Shown piece by piece: positions 7,227-16,025 of a stretch of DNA of 64,000 nt. Origin of the DNA: Rugamonas rivuli (GTDB lineage: Bacteria; Pseudomonadota; Gammaproteobacteria; Burkholderiales; Burkholderiaceae_D); NCBI RefSeq assembly GCF_009380165.1, contig NZ_WHUF01000012.1, positions 88,504 to 152,503 on the forward strand. Direction: 5' to 3'. The translations under genes were made by a program, and so were the position numbers. Positions within the stretch are counted from its first letter, which is position 1, and the number at the start of each line of letters is the position of its first letter. The notes below the pieces were generated by a model. The model was not told the DNA's origin. It searched no databases and was given only the letters and a program-made list of their open reading frames with translations.

Positions 7227-7249
7227 TTCGATTCCGGCTCGGAGCACCA
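7227..7249 (+). repeat. tRNA 3'-end fragment, putative att copy 2
   Basis: Identical over 23 bp to 3917-3939 and in the same orientation; similarity stops abruptly on both sides. It again lacks the rest of a tRNA upstream. It probably marks the right boundary of the tRNA-site insertions. A 27-codon GTG open frame at 7102-7185 just before it is too short to call. Confidence 0.75.
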
Positions 7250-7275
7250 CTACTCTGCATTACCCCATCGCGCTG

Positions 7276-8040
7276 CTAGCGATACTTGGCCAAAATCCCC
7301 TCCAGCACGCCGGTGTTGAGCAGGCGAGTTTGCGCATTGTTCAAGTCTCGCAGCGTCACGCTGCTGTATTTGGGGCGGGCGCAATACATGGAAAAACGGC
7401 TGACCACTACCGGGGTGAGCCGCAGCTTTTTAAGCTTAGGATCGGTCTTTTGCTGATACTCGAAGTCCAAGGTGCGCATGACCATGAAATCGGTCCGGTC
7501 GGCCACTTGCTTGAGCAAGGAGGACATTTCGTTGCTCGCATCGTCCCGCTTGGCGCGGCCATCGGCGAACAATTGGTCCAGGCTACGGTAGCTATAGCCG
7601 AGTACGGTTCCGATGCGCACTCCGGATAGCTCATCTATCCTCTCCACTGGCTTGCCGTTCAACGGGCCGACCAGACGTTCCTCGACATCGAAGAACGGGG
7701 CCGGCCAGTCATACAGCTTGACCTGTTCGCTGGTAAGCCAATCAGGGCTGATGAAGCAGCGCAAATCCACCAATTTTTGGGCCACCGCCATATCCTGGCG
7801 CTTGCGCGGCAACAGCACGTAAGCAGGCGTCCGCCCCAACTCTTTAGCCAGCGCATCTTGCCAATCCTTGGTGATGCCGGCGGCCAGTATCAAGCGAGCG
7901 TTCGGTCCCCGCTCCACCAAGCCAAACGGCATGGTGCGGTTCTCCAGCATGAGAAACCGGACCGGCTGCGCGGCATGCGTGTACAGAGTTGCTAAGGAGA
8001 ACAAGCAGGAGACGCCTACAAGAAATTTACATCCACGCAT
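7276..8040 (-). CDS. Periplasmic amino-acid-binding-like protein (SBP_bac_3 type)
   Basis: About 254 residues from MRGCKFLVGVSC; an upstream ATG at 8079 is possible. The signal peptide ends near THA-AQP. The mature part looks like a family-3 solute-binding domain: RFLMLENRTMPFGL at the start, VRIGTVLGYSYRSLDQLF as the second-lobe strand, and the C-terminal RLLNTGVLEGILAKYR seen in polar amino-acid-binding proteins. No ABC permease or ATPase is adjacent, so it may be an orphan sensor or receptor component. It lies just outside the second att copy. Confidence 0.72.
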   Translation of the reverse strand: MRGCKFLVGVSCLFSLATLYTHAAQPVRFLMLENRTMPFGLVERGPNARLILAAGITKDWQDALAKELGRTPAYVLLPRKRQDMAVAQKLVDLRCFISPDWLTSEQVKLYDWPAPFFDVEERLVGPLNGKPVERIDELSGVRIGTVLGYSYRSLDQLFADGRAKRDDASNEMSSLLKQVADRTDFMVMRTLDFEYQQKTDPKLKKLRLTPVVVSRFSMYCARPKYSSVTLRDLNNAQTRLLNTGVLEGILAKYR

Positions 8041-8192
8041 TGAGAGCCTGCCCGCCTGTTGAGGTATGTGCCGAGACACACATTATCAACGTCAGTCGCT
8101 GTTTGCTAGTAGCGATATGCGGAAGCTGTCCCGCAAATGCCACATTTATTTGGCTGTCCGCAGGCGAGGGCGGTCGAACTCTCAGCGTGGCG

Positions 8193-8237
8193 GTGAGAAT
8201 TTGTGACTTTTCCCTGTGGGCAAAATGGTATGCTGCG
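8193..8237 (+). promoter_or_regulatory. Extended -10 promoter, copy 2
   Basis: TGgTATGCT at 8226-8234, with the same AATTTGTGA block upstream as at 4196-4240 (34 of 45 identical, no gaps). It would drive the truncated frame at 8278-8438 and the secreted protein gene at 8451. Confidence 0.5.
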
Positions 8238-8277
8238 CTCCGCACAAATTGATAACTTTCAATATCACGAGTGTGAT

Positions 8278-8438
8278 CTCTCATCATCAATTTTTCCAGC
8301 TTCGATACCTCGCAGGGCGCTGGACAGTTGGAGCGCGACTTCGCAGTGGAATATGCCGTCACCGCAGGAATTGAATGGCTCGAGTCGGAGTTGCCTCAGC
8401 TGTTTCCTGCGCTAGCCGAAAAATATATTGGAAAGTAA
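8278..8438 (+). pseudogene. C-terminal gene fragment, immunity-like
   Basis: An open frame with no ATG reads ...SSFDTSQGAGQLERDFAVE then YAVTAGIEWLESELPQLFPA and ends at TAA 8436-8438. An in-frame stop precedes it, so the 5' part is gone. The acidic helical tail is typical of small immunity or cytoplasmic proteins. The family is not recognised. It sits between the promoter-like copy 2 and the gene at 8451, as expected of a deletion scar. Confidence 0.45.
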
Positions 8439-8450
8439 TTCTTACTACTT

Positions 8451-8888
8451 ATGATAAAGCGCTTTGTTGTTATTTTTTCTTTTATTTCCATCTGTGTACC
8501 GGCGCTGGCTGATACGTTCAAGTCTGAAGATGAATTGAAGCCATTTGTCGAGTCGGTCATGAAAAAAGTTGCCGTCGATGACTTAACTGGTGCTTTCAAG
8601 CTGGTGAGGCCATATCTTGCGGTGGGCGATTCCGAATTTCAATTGGCGGAATTGAATTCGAAAAACCAGAACACTCTGTATAGCAGTCGTTATGGTTTCC
8701 CGGTGGGCGTTGAATTCATTGAGCAAAAAAAGGTCGGGGAGTCGTTAATTCGGGTCGTCTATATCGAAAAGACGGAAAAACAGGCACTTCCCTGGGTGTT
8801 TTATTTTTACAAACCATCCACGGTTTGGATCTTCACTGGTTTTAAATGGAGTGACCAGTTATTTTCGGGCCTTTTTGACGAAAAATAG
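8451..8888 (+). CDS. Secreted protein of unknown function, 145 aa
   Basis: MIKRFVVIFSFISICVPALADT is a Sec signal peptide. The mature part of about 125 residues alternates charged and aromatic beta-strand-like segments (GVEFIEQKKVGESLIRVVYIEK, LPWVFYFYKP, FTGFKWSDQLF). No Cys and no known motif. It starts 12 nt after the truncated frame and is followed by a strong terminator. It looks like a small periplasmic protein of unknown family; base composition is nearer the island than the core. Confidence 0.65.
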   Translation: MIKRFVVIFSFISICVPALADTFKSEDELKPFVESVMKKVAVDDLTGAFKLVRPYLAVGDSEFQLAELNSKNQNTLYSSRYGFPVGVEFIEQKKVGESLIRVVYIEKTEKQALPWVFYFYKPSTVWIFTGFKWSDQLFSGLFDEK

Positions 8889-8913
8889 GCGACGACAGGC
8901 AAGGAATGGACTT

Positions 8914-8958
8914 AAAAAAAACCGCGAATCTCCGAGGAGAGCGCGGTTTTTTTTGTTT
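8914..8958. terminator. Bidirectional intrinsic terminator
   Basis: The long stem CCGCG...TCTCC/GGAGA...CGCGG is flanked by an A-run on the left and a T-run on the right. It serves both the plus gene ending at 8888 and the minus M13 peptidase gene ending at 8971. Confidence 0.85.
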
Positions 8959-8970
8959 TGAACTATCCTT

Positions 8971-11019
8971 TTACCACATGATCACGCGCTGCTCAGGCGG
9001 CAGATACATCGGATCGCCCGGCTTGATGTCGAACGCCTGATAGAAGCCAGGCTGGTTCATCACGGTACCCTTCGCGCGGAACTCTCCCGGCGAATGTGGA
9101 TCGCTCTTGATCTGGGCGATCGCCGCTTCAGGGCGCAGTTTAGCGCGCCACTTCATGGCGAAGCCGATATACAGACGCTGCTCGCCGGTCAGGCCATCCA
9201 GCACCGGCGACGGCTTGCCGCCCAGCGAACGCTGGTAGGCCTGGTAGGTGATCGACAAACCGGAGTTGTCGCCGATGTTTTCACCCAGGGTCAGCTCGCC
9301 GTTGATGAAGTAGCCTGGCACCGGGCTGTAGGCGCCGTATTGCTTCACCAGGCCGTTGGCGCGCGCCTTGAAGGCGGTGCGGTCGTCCGCAGTCCACCAG
9401 TTGCGCAGGCGGCCCTTGGCGTCGTACTGGCTGCCGGAGTCGTCGAAGGCGTGGCTGATCTCATGGCCGAAGGTGATGCCGAGCAGGCCGTAGTTGACCG
9501 CGTCTTCTGCCTTCACGTTGAAGAACGGCGGCTGCAGGATCGCGGCCGGGATCGTGATCGCGTTGAGCGCAGGGCTGTAGCTGGCGTTGACGGTTTGCGG
9601 CGTCATCGACCATTCGTCACGGTCCACCGTCTTGCCCAGCTTTTCCAGATTGCGCTGGCGGCTCCACACGCGCGCTGCCCGCACGTTGGCGATCAGGTCG
9701 TTCGGCTGGGTTTTCATGGCGCTGTAGTCGCGCCATTTTTCCGGGTAGGCGATGTTTGGTTTCAGGGCCGCCAGTTTGAGCTGGGCTTCCTTCTTGGTCT
9801 CCGGGCCCATCCAGTCGAGCTTCTCGATGCCGTCCTTGAACGAGGCGACGAAGTTGTTGAACATGGCCATCACGCGCGGCTTGGTTTCAGGCGGCAGGTA
9901 CATCTGCACGTACAGCTTGCCGACCGCATCGCCCAGCGCGCCGTCGGTGAAGCGCAGCGCCAGTTGCCACTGCGGTTCGCTTTGCGGCACGCCGCGCACC
10001 ACCGTGCCTTCGAAGGCGAAGCGTTCCTTGACGGCCGCGCTGTCCAGATAGGATGCGTAGCTTTCGATAATGCGCCAGGTGAAGTAACTCTTCCACGCTT
10101 CCAGCGGGATGTTGGCCACGGTCTCGGAGAAGCCGCCGAGGAAGCTCGGCTGGCGCACCACGGCCGACGATGCCTTAGGCGCGAGGCCGGCGGCGGCGAA
10201 GTAAGCCTTCCAGTCAAAGGCCGGCGCCAGCGTGGCGAATTTGTCGAAGTCGACGCGGTTGTACGATTTGACCGGATCGCGCATCTGCACGCGGGTCCAT
10301 TGCGCACCGGCCAGGCGGGTCTCGATGTCGAGGATCTGGGCGGCGTGGGCGGCGGCGTCCTTGTCGCCGCTCATGGCCAGCATGGCCTCGATATGCTGCT
10401 GGTATTTGGTGCGCACGGCCTTGAGCTTGGCGTCGTCATCCTTCAGGTAGTAGTCGCGGTCGGGCAGGCCCAGTCCGGACTGGCTGACGTTGACGGTGTA
10501 GTGCTCTGGATCCTGCGCATCGGCGGCGACGCCGGCCGAGAACGGCGTCTGGATGCCGTTGCGTTGCAGGTAGGCGAACAGCGCCGGCAAGTCCTTCTTG
10601 TCCTTGACGGCGGCCACGTGGGCCAGGTCGGCCTGCAGCGGCTTGAAGCCGGCGGCGTCGCGGGCCTTTTCGTTCATGAAGCTGGTGTACAGGTCGGCGA
10701 TCTTGTGCGCGTCGCTGCCTGGCTTGCCGGGATTTTTCAGCGTGGCGTCGATCAGTGCGCGCAGCTGCACCTGGGCGGTTTCGCGCAATTCGATGTAGGT
10801 GCCCCAGGTCGATTTGTCGGCCGGAATCTCGGTGTTGCGGGTCCAGATGCCGTTGACGTAGCCGTAGAAGTCATCCTGCGGACGCACCGCGGTATCCAGG
10901 GTTTTCAGGTCGATGCCGGAGACTGGCGCGGCGGCGTTCCCGGCCTGCTGGGCGTGCAGCGCAGGCGCGGAAAGGACGAGCAGGGCGCAGCAGGCGGCGC
11001 TGATAAGCGAACGATTCAC
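8971..11019 (-). CDS. M13 family metallopeptidase (neprilysin/PepO type)
   Basis: 682 residues from a GTG start with AAAGGA 6-7 nt upstream; a longer frame to 11133 lacks a ribosome site. A signal peptide ends near LHAQQ. The peptidase_M13 N domain covers about 40-430 (DFYGYVNGIWTRNTEIPADK at its start). The catalytic domain has GHEISHAF with His519, Glu520 and His523, and GENIGDNSGL as the third zinc ligand and active-site Asp. The length is normal for the family. It acts in the periplasm or is cell-envelope-associated, cutting short peptides. Monocistronic, with its own terminator. Confidence 0.93.
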   Translation of the reverse strand: MNRSLISAACCALLVLSAPALHAQQAGNAAAPVSGIDLKTLDTAVRPQDDFYGYVNGIWTRNTEIPADKSTWGTYIELRETAQVQLRALIDATLKNPGKPGSDAHKIADLYTSFMNEKARDAAGFKPLQADLAHVAAVKDKKDLPALFAYLQRNGIQTPFSAGVAADAQDPEHYTVNVSQSGLGLPDRDYYLKDDDAKLKAVRTKYQQHIEAMLAMSGDKDAAAHAAQILDIETRLAGAQWTRVQMRDPVKSYNRVDFDKFATLAPAFDWKAYFAAAGLAPKASSAVVRQPSFLGGFSETVANIPLEAWKSYFTWRIIESYASYLDSAAVKERFAFEGTVVRGVPQSEPQWQLALRFTDGALGDAVGKLYVQMYLPPETKPRVMAMFNNFVASFKDGIEKLDWMGPETKKEAQLKLAALKPNIAYPEKWRDYSAMKTQPNDLIANVRAARVWSRQRNLEKLGKTVDRDEWSMTPQTVNASYSPALNAITIPAAILQPPFFNVKAEDAVNYGLLGITFGHEISHAFDDSGSQYDAKGRLRNWWTADDRTAFKARANGLVKQYGAYSPVPGYFINGELTLGENIGDNSGLSITYQAYQRSLGGKPSPVLDGLTGEQRLYIGFAMKWRAKLRPEAAIAQIKSDPHSPGEFRAKGTVMNQPGFYQAFDIKPGDPMYLPPEQRVIMW

Positions 11020-11201
11020 GAAGATTCCTTTAATGTTGAAAAGCATGCAGGGACCGAGCATGCGACCCCAGATTATACCCGTCGAACAGTTTTGGTAAAG
11101 ATGATTAAAAAACCATAAATCATTGAAAATCAAGGCGCTTTGGCATGCGCACCACAGTTGAGTTCGCTATCGATTGTTATTATTTCGACAGCGTGCTATT
11201 G

Positions 11202-11230
11202 TTGACTCGTTGTGTTTTCAAAATGACAAT
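11202..11230 (+). promoter_or_regulatory. Sigma70-like promoter of the PEP-CTERM gene
   Basis: TTGACT at 11202-11207 and GACAAT at 11225-11230, spaced 17 bp, 43 bp before the ATG. Confidence 0.45.
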
Positions 11231-11272
11231 TACATTTCAATATTATCAATAAATTACAGAAACGGGGATATC

Positions 11273-11860
11273 ATGACGGTGAAATCTGCATTGAAGGCTA
11301 GCGTATTGGTCGGGCTGCTGGGTTTGGCGCTGCAAGCGCAGGCGGCGACGATTCTGATGAATTTTGACGGCGTCACGACCTACGCTGCGGTCGACGAGTT
11401 CTACAACGGCGGCACCGACAGCGCCGGGGCGTTTGGTGTGAATTACGGAGTCAGCTATCACGATTTCCTCACGGTCGATGGCAGCTACGGCCAAACCTCG
11501 TTGCCCAACCTGGCCTATAACGGTGTGGAAATGGCCGTAGCCAACGTGGCTGCGGGCTTCACCAGCCTGTCGTTCACCTCCGGCGCGTTTTCGACTTCCT
11601 ATATGGACGTGTACTCCGGCCTGAACGGCACTGGAACTTTGCTGGGTTCGGTACAACTGGGTAGCAATCCTTATGCCTTTGCTGCTACCTCGGTAACGTT
11701 CAGCGGCGTGGCGCAGTCCTTCGTGTTGCGTGGTGGCTCTGGCCAGGCGGGCATCGACGACGTGCAGATCACCACCGTGCCTGAGCCCGAAACCTACGGC
11801 ATGATGCTGGCCGGCCTGGCCCTGGTCGGCGTGGCTGCGCGCCGCAAGCAGCGCGCCTGA
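11273..11860 (+). CDS. PEP-CTERM sorting domain protein
   Basis: 195 residues. The start MTVKSALKAS follows CGGGGATATC. The signal peptide ends near QAQAA. The middle is a beta-rich domain of about 130 residues (FTSLSFTSGAFSTSYMDVYS) resembling other PEP-CTERM outer-surface proteins. The C-terminus is canonical: VPEPETYGMMLAGLALVGVA followed by ARRKQRA, recognised by exosortase and removed at the outer face. Such proteins belong to the exopolysaccharide/floc system. No exosortase is in the window. Confidence 0.93.
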   Translation: MTVKSALKASVLVGLLGLALQAQAATILMNFDGVTTYAAVDEFYNGGTDSAGAFGVNYGVSYHDFLTVDGSYGQTSLPNLAYNGVEMAVANVAAGFTSLSFTSGAFSTSYMDVYSGLNGTGTLLGSVQLGSNPYAFAATSVTFSGVAQSFVLRGGSGQAGIDDVQITTVPEPETYGMMLAGLALVGVAARRKQRA

Positions 11861-11877
11861 TCCGCCGCGCTTCGTAG

Positions 11878-11903
11878 AGCCGCCTCCGGGCGGCTTTTTT
11901 TTT
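11878..11903 (+). terminator. Intrinsic terminator after the PEP-CTERM gene
   Basis: Stem AGCCGCC/GGCGGCT with loop TCCG, followed by a run of T. It ends 3 bp before the stop of the convergent Lrp gene. Confidence 0.85.
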
Positions 11904-11905
11904 GC

Positions 11906-12373
11906 CTACAGCGGCAGCGCCGTTTCGTACTTCACCTCGCGCAACGCCACGCTGGTGTTGACCTGCGATACGCCATTCAGCTTGACCAGCACGTTGTGCA
12001 GGAAATCGTGGTACGCATCCATGTCGGCCACGATGACCTTGACCATGTAGTCCGAGCTGCCCGTGGTTTCGTAGCATTCCACCACTTCCGGCCGCAGCCG
12101 CATCGCTTCCTCGAACTGTTCGACCACGCCTTCCGCATGCCGCAGCAGCGAGATGTGCAGCAGGCAGACCACCGCCAGCCCCAGCTTGCGGCGGTCGACC
12201 AGCGCAGTGTAGCGGACGATGTAGCCGCTGTCTTCCAGCTCCTTCTGCCGGCGCCAGCACGGGCTGGCCGACATGCCGATCTTTTCCGCCAGCTCGTTCG
12301 ATGAAATCCTGCCGTTTTTTTGCAGTTCGGCAAGGATTTTGACCGAGGCCGGGTCGATAGAAATGTTTTTCAT
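11906..12373 (-). CDS. Lrp/AsnC family transcriptional regulator
   Basis: 155 residues. The N-terminal winged helix covers 5-65 (SVKILAELQKNGRISSNELA then EKIGMSASPCWRRQKELE), followed by an AsnC ligand domain (VECYETTGSSDYMVKVIVAD, LVKLNGVSQVNTSVALREVK). The length is typical. It is divergent from the indolepyruvate oxidoreductase gene with a 118-bp AT-rich gap. This arrangement is common for Lrp proteins that sense an amino acid and control its degradation gene, so aromatic amino acids or their keto acids are the likely signal (inference). Confidence 0.92.
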   Translation of the reverse strand: MKNISIDPASVKILAELQKNGRISSNELAEKIGMSASPCWRRQKELEDSGYIVRYTALVDRRKLGLAVVCLLHISLLRHAEGVVEQFEEAMRLRPEVVECYETTGSSDYMVKVIVADMDAYHDFLHNVLVKLNGVSQVNTSVALREVKYETALPL

Positions 12374-12491
12374 TTATTTGCTCGTTTTGAGAAAGATTTT
12401 CGCCATTCTAGCGCTGGAAATCGATGAGATAGAAATAATTTTTCGCCTCGTGCGGCATATCCTTCCTCATCAAAAAACCTATAACGAGACT

Positions 12492-15400
12492 ATGAATACC
12501 ATGACCATCCCGGCGCCGTTCCTGGCCGATCCGCACTACGCGCTCGACGACAACCTGACCCGCGCCGAAGGCCGCGTCTTCCTGACCGGCACCCAGGCGC
12601 TGGTGCGCCTGCTGTGCATGCAGAAGATCTGCGACGAAGCCCGGCAGCTCAACACCGGCGGCTTTGTCAGCGGCTATCGCGGCTCGCCGCTGGGCGCCGT
12701 GGACCAGGAACTGTGGCGTGCCAAGGATCTGCTGCAACGCCACCACGTTGAGTTCCTGCCGGCGATCAACGAAGAACTGGGCGCGACCGCCGTGATGGGC
12801 TCGCAGCAGGTCGAAGCCGATCCCACGCGCAAGGTCGATGGCGTGTTCGCCATGTGGTACGGCAAAGGACCGGGCGTGGACCGCGCCGGCGACGCGCTCA
12901 AGCACGGCCACGTGTACGGCTCGTCGCCGCATGGCGGCGTGCTGGTGATTCTGGGCGACGACCACGGTTGCGTGTCATCGTCGATGCCGCACCAGAGCGA
13001 GCAGGCACTGATCGCCTGGGGCATGCCGGTGATTAATCCGGCCAACATCCAGGAGTACCTGGAGTTCGGCCTGTACGGCTGGGCCATGTCGCGCTACTCC
13101 GGCGCCTGGAGCGGCTTCAAGGCCATCTCGGAAACCGTGGAGGGCGGCGCCGTGGTCGAGCTGCCGCCGCTGCCGCGCTACGTCGAGCCGACCGACTACG
13201 TGGCGCCGCCGGACGGCTTGCACAACCGCTGGCCCGACTTGCCCGGCCTGGCGCTGGAGGTGCGCGTGGCCGCCAAGCTGGAGGCGGTGCAGGCCTTCGC
13301 CCGCGCCAATTCGATCGACCGCATGGTGGTGCAGGCGCCGCAGGCCACCATCGGCATCATCAGCGCTGGCAAGGCCTACCTCGATCTGATCGAGGCGCTG
13401 GAGCGCATGGCGCTGCCGATTGAAAGATTGGAGCAGCTGGGCGTGCGGCTGTACAAGCCGGGCCTGACCTATCCGCTGGAGCGCACCCGCCTGGCCGCAT
13501 TCGCCGAGGGCCTGACGGAAATCCTGGTGGTGGAGGAGAAGGGCGCCGTCATCGAACAGCAGGTCAAGAACCTGTTCTACAACCTGCCGGAGGCACAGCG
13601 TCCCATCGTCGTCGGCAAGGAAGACCGCGATGGCCATCCTCTGCTGTCGGCGCTGGGCGAGCTGCGGCCTTCGCGCATCGCGCCGGCGTTGGTGCGCTGG
13701 CTGGCGCCGGTGTTCCCGCAGCTGGACCTGACGCGCATGCTGCCCGACTTTTGCGCTGCCGAGCTGCTGTCGAACGGCGCGGACAGCGTCAAGCGCACGC
13801 CGTATTTCTGCTCCGGCTGTCCGCACAATACTTCGACCCGCGTACCGGAAGGCAGCCGCGCGCTGGCCGGCATCGGCTGCCACTTCATGGCGACCTGGAT
13901 GAAGCGCGATACCAACTACCTGGCGCAGATGGGCGGCGAGGGTATCAGCTGGGTGGGTTCCTCGCGCTTCGTCGGCGAGAAGCATGTGTTTCAGAACCTG
14001 GGCGACGGCACCTTCTACCATTCGGGATCGCTGGCGATACGGCAGGCGATTGCGGCGCGCACCAACATCACCTACAAGATCCTCTACAACGACGCGGTGG
14101 CGATGACCGGCGGCCAGCCGGTGGACGGCAGCCTGTCGGTGCCGCAGATTGTGCAGCAGGTATGCAGCGAGGGCGCGAAGAAAGTGGTGGTGGTGACCGA
14201 TGCGCCGGAAAACTACCAGGGCGTGGCGCTGCCGGAAGGCGTGACCGTGCACCATCGCAGCGAGCTCGATGCGATGCAGCGCATGCTGCGCGAGATCGCC
14301 GGCGTGACGGTGCTGGTGTACGACCAGACCTGCGCGGCCGAGAAGCGCCGCCGCCGCAAGAAGAACAAGCCGGACAAGGTGGTCTTCCCCGACCCGGCGC
14401 GGCGCATGGTGGTCAACCCGGCCGTGTGCGAAGGCTGCGGCGATTGCGGCGTGCAGTCGAACTGCCTGTCCGTCCTGCCGCTGGAGACGGAACTGGGGCG
14501 CAAGCGCCAGATCGAGCAATCGTCCTGCAACAAGGATTACTCCTGCGTCGAAGGCTTCTGCCCGAGTTTTGTCTCGGTGCTGGGCGGCTCGCTGCGCAAG
14601 CCTGCCAGCGTGCAGTTGTCGCTGGCCGATCTGGAGCGGGCGCTGGCCGCCTATCCAACGCCGCCGCATCACGCGCTGGCCAAGCCGTTCGAGATTCTGG
14701 TGGCCGGCGTTGGTGGCACCGGCATCGTCACGGTCGGCGCGCTGATCACGATGGCGGCCCACCTGGAAGGCAAGGGCGCTTCGACGCTGGACTTCATGGG
14801 CTTCGCGCAGAAGGGCGGCGCGGTGCTGTCGCATGTGCGGGTGGCGTCGTCGCCGTCGCGTCTGAACCAGGTGCGCATCGACCTGCGCCAGGCCGACGCG
14901 GTGTTCGCCTGCGACCTGGTGGTGGCGGCGATGCCGGACAGCCTGTCCGTCATGCGCGAAGGTCACACCAAGGTCGTGGCCAACGAGCGCGAGATCCCGA
15001 CCGCCGAATTCACCCGCGAGCGCGATGCATCGATCAACAAGGCCGGCCTGCTGGAGAAGCTGGCCGCCTCCGCCGGCGCGGCCAATGTGCTGCAGCTCGA
15101 CGCGCAGGAAACCGCTGCGCGCTTCCTCGGCGATCCTATCGGCGGCAATATCCTGTTGATGGGCTATGCGTGGCAAATGGGCCTGGTGCCAGTGGGCCTG
15201 GAAGCGCTGATGCGGGCGATAGAACTGAACGCCGTCGCCGTCGACATGAACAAGCGCGCCTTCATGCTGGGCCGCCTGGCGGCTGCGGACAGCTCGGCGT
15301 TGAACCGCCTGGCGCAACCGGCGCAGCAGGTGATCCAGTTCGCCGCGCCGAAGTCGCTGGCCGAGATGGTGGCCTTCCGCGTCGACTGGCTCACCAGCTA

Positions 15401-16025
15401 CCAGAATGCCGCCTACGCGCGCCAGTACGCCGACGCGGTGGCCGCCGTCGAACAGCGCGAGCTGGCGCTGGAAGGCAGCGGCTCGCGCCGTCAGCTCAGC
15501 AAGGCGGTGGCGCGCAATCTGTTCAAGGTCATGGCCTACAAGGATGAGTACGAGGTGGCCCGGCTGCATGCCGATCCTGCCTTCCGCGCGCAGATCGCCG
15601 CGCAGTTCGACGGCGACTACAAGCTGGCCTTCCACATGGCGCCGCCGCTGCTGGCTCGCCGCAAGCCCGGCTCCGACGTGCCGGCCAAGATGACGTTCGG
15701 CGCGTGGATGATGCCGGCCTTTGGCGCGCTGGCGCGCTTCAAGGGCTTGCGCGGCACGGTGCTCGACGTCTTCGGCTACTCGCAGGAGCGCAAGCGCGAG
15801 CGCGCGCTGCGCGACCGCTACCTGGCCTTTGCCCGCGAAGTGGCGGCCGGTGTGTGGGCTGACAACAAGGAGGCTGCATTGACGCTGGCGCAGTTGCCGG
15901 ACCAGGTGCGCGGCTACGGCCACGTGAAACTGGCGGCGCTGGACAAGGCGGATGCGGAATGGGCCGCGCTGACGGCACGCCACCGCACCGCGCCGGTGGT
16001 GGAGCTGAAGCGCCGCCAGGCCTGA
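12492..16025 (+). CDS. Indolepyruvate ferredoxin oxidoreductase, fused alpha-beta type
   Basis: 1177 residues from MNTMTIPAPF. The N-terminal region holds the TPP-dependent part (GYRGSPLGAVDQELW; GVFAMWYGKGPGVDRAGDA). A CSGCPHN block and the catalytic TPP domain (GGEGISWVGSSRFV, YNDAVAMTGGQPVDG) follow. Cys-rich motifs CEGCGDCGVQSNCLSV and the later SSCNKDYSCVEGFCPSF bind Fe-S clusters. The C-terminal gamma domain reads GVGGTGIVTVGALI. The enzyme decarboxylates arylpyruvates from Trp, Phe and Tyr to aryl-acetyl-CoA. The one-chain form is usual in aerobic Proteobacteria. Divergent from the Lrp gene. Confidence 0.93.
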   Translation: MNTMTIPAPFLADPHYALDDNLTRAEGRVFLTGTQALVRLLCMQKICDEARQLNTGGFVSGYRGSPLGAVDQELWRAKDLLQRHHVEFLPAINEELGATAVMGSQQVEADPTRKVDGVFAMWYGKGPGVDRAGDALKHGHVYGSSPHGGVLVILGDDHGCVSSSMPHQSEQALIAWGMPVINPANIQEYLEFGLYGWAMSRYSGAWSGFKAISETVEGGAVVELPPLPRYVEPTDYVAPPDGLHNRWPDLPGLALEVRVAAKLEAVQAFARANSIDRMVVQAPQATIGIISAGKAYLDLIEALERMALPIERLEQLGVRLYKPGLTYPLERTRLAAFAEGLTEILVVEEKGAVIEQQVKNLFYNLPEAQRPIVVGKEDRDGHPLLSALGELRPSRIAPALVRWLAPVFPQLDLTRMLPDFCAAELLSNGADSVKRTPYFCSGCPHNTSTRVPEGSRALAGIGCHFMATWMKRDTNYLAQMGGEGISWVGSSRFVGEKHVFQNLGDGTFYHSGSLAIRQAIAARTNITYKILYNDAVAMTGGQPVDGSLSVPQIVQQVCSEGAKKVVVVTDAPENYQGVALPEGVTVHHRSELDAMQRMLREIAGVTVLVYDQTCAAEKRRRRKKNKPDKVVFPDPARRMVVNPAVCEGCGDCGVQSNCLSVLPLETELGRKRQIEQSSCNKDYSCVEGFCPSFVSVLGGSLRKPASVQLSLADLERALAAYPTPPHHALAKPFEILVAGVGGTGIVTVGALITMAAHLEGKGASTLDFMGFAQKGGAVLSHVRVASSPSRLNQVRIDLRQADAVFACDLVVAAMPDSLSVMREGHTKVVANEREIPTAEFTRERDASINKAGLLEKLAASAGAANVLQLDAQETAARFLGDPIGGNILLMGYAWQMGLVPVGLEALMRAIELNAVAVDMNKRAFMLGRLAAADSSALNRLAQPAQQVIQFAAPKSLAEMVAFRVDWLTSYQNAAYARQYADAVAAVEQRELALEGSGSRRQLSKAVARNLFKVMAYKDEYEVARLHADPAFRAQIAAQFDGDYKLAFHMAPPLLARRKPGSDVPAKMTFGAWMMPAFGALARFKGLRGTVLDVFGYSQERKRERALRDRYLAFAREVAAGVWADNKEAALTLAQLPDQVRGYGHVKLAALDKADAEWAALTARHRTAPVVELKRRQA

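Larger units (their letters stand above)
3917..7249. mobile_element. Putative tRNA-site island segment, 3.3 kb, no integrase
   Basis: The segment is bounded by two identical 23-bp tRNA-3'-end repeats in the same orientation. It is more AT-rich than the flanks, especially 5.0-7.1 kb, and carries a YdeI-like protein, a small membrane protein, a BLF1-like deamidase and a secreted protein. No integrase or transposase is visible inside, so it may be a passenger mobilised in trans or a remnant of a larger tandem array. The intact tRNA gene and an integrase would be expected to the left of the window. Confidence 0.55.

Noticed and set aside
9094..11118. Long open frame on the plus strand opposite the M13 peptidase gene
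   Set aside because: His/Arg/Ala-rich composition typical of high-GC antisense frames; no domain; the minus-strand gene has full catalytic motifs.
12975..15983. Open frame of about 1000 codons antisense to the indolepyruvate oxidoreductase gene
   Set aside because: Arg/His/Gln-rich repeats of antisense origin, no domain; explained by codon bias of the real gene.
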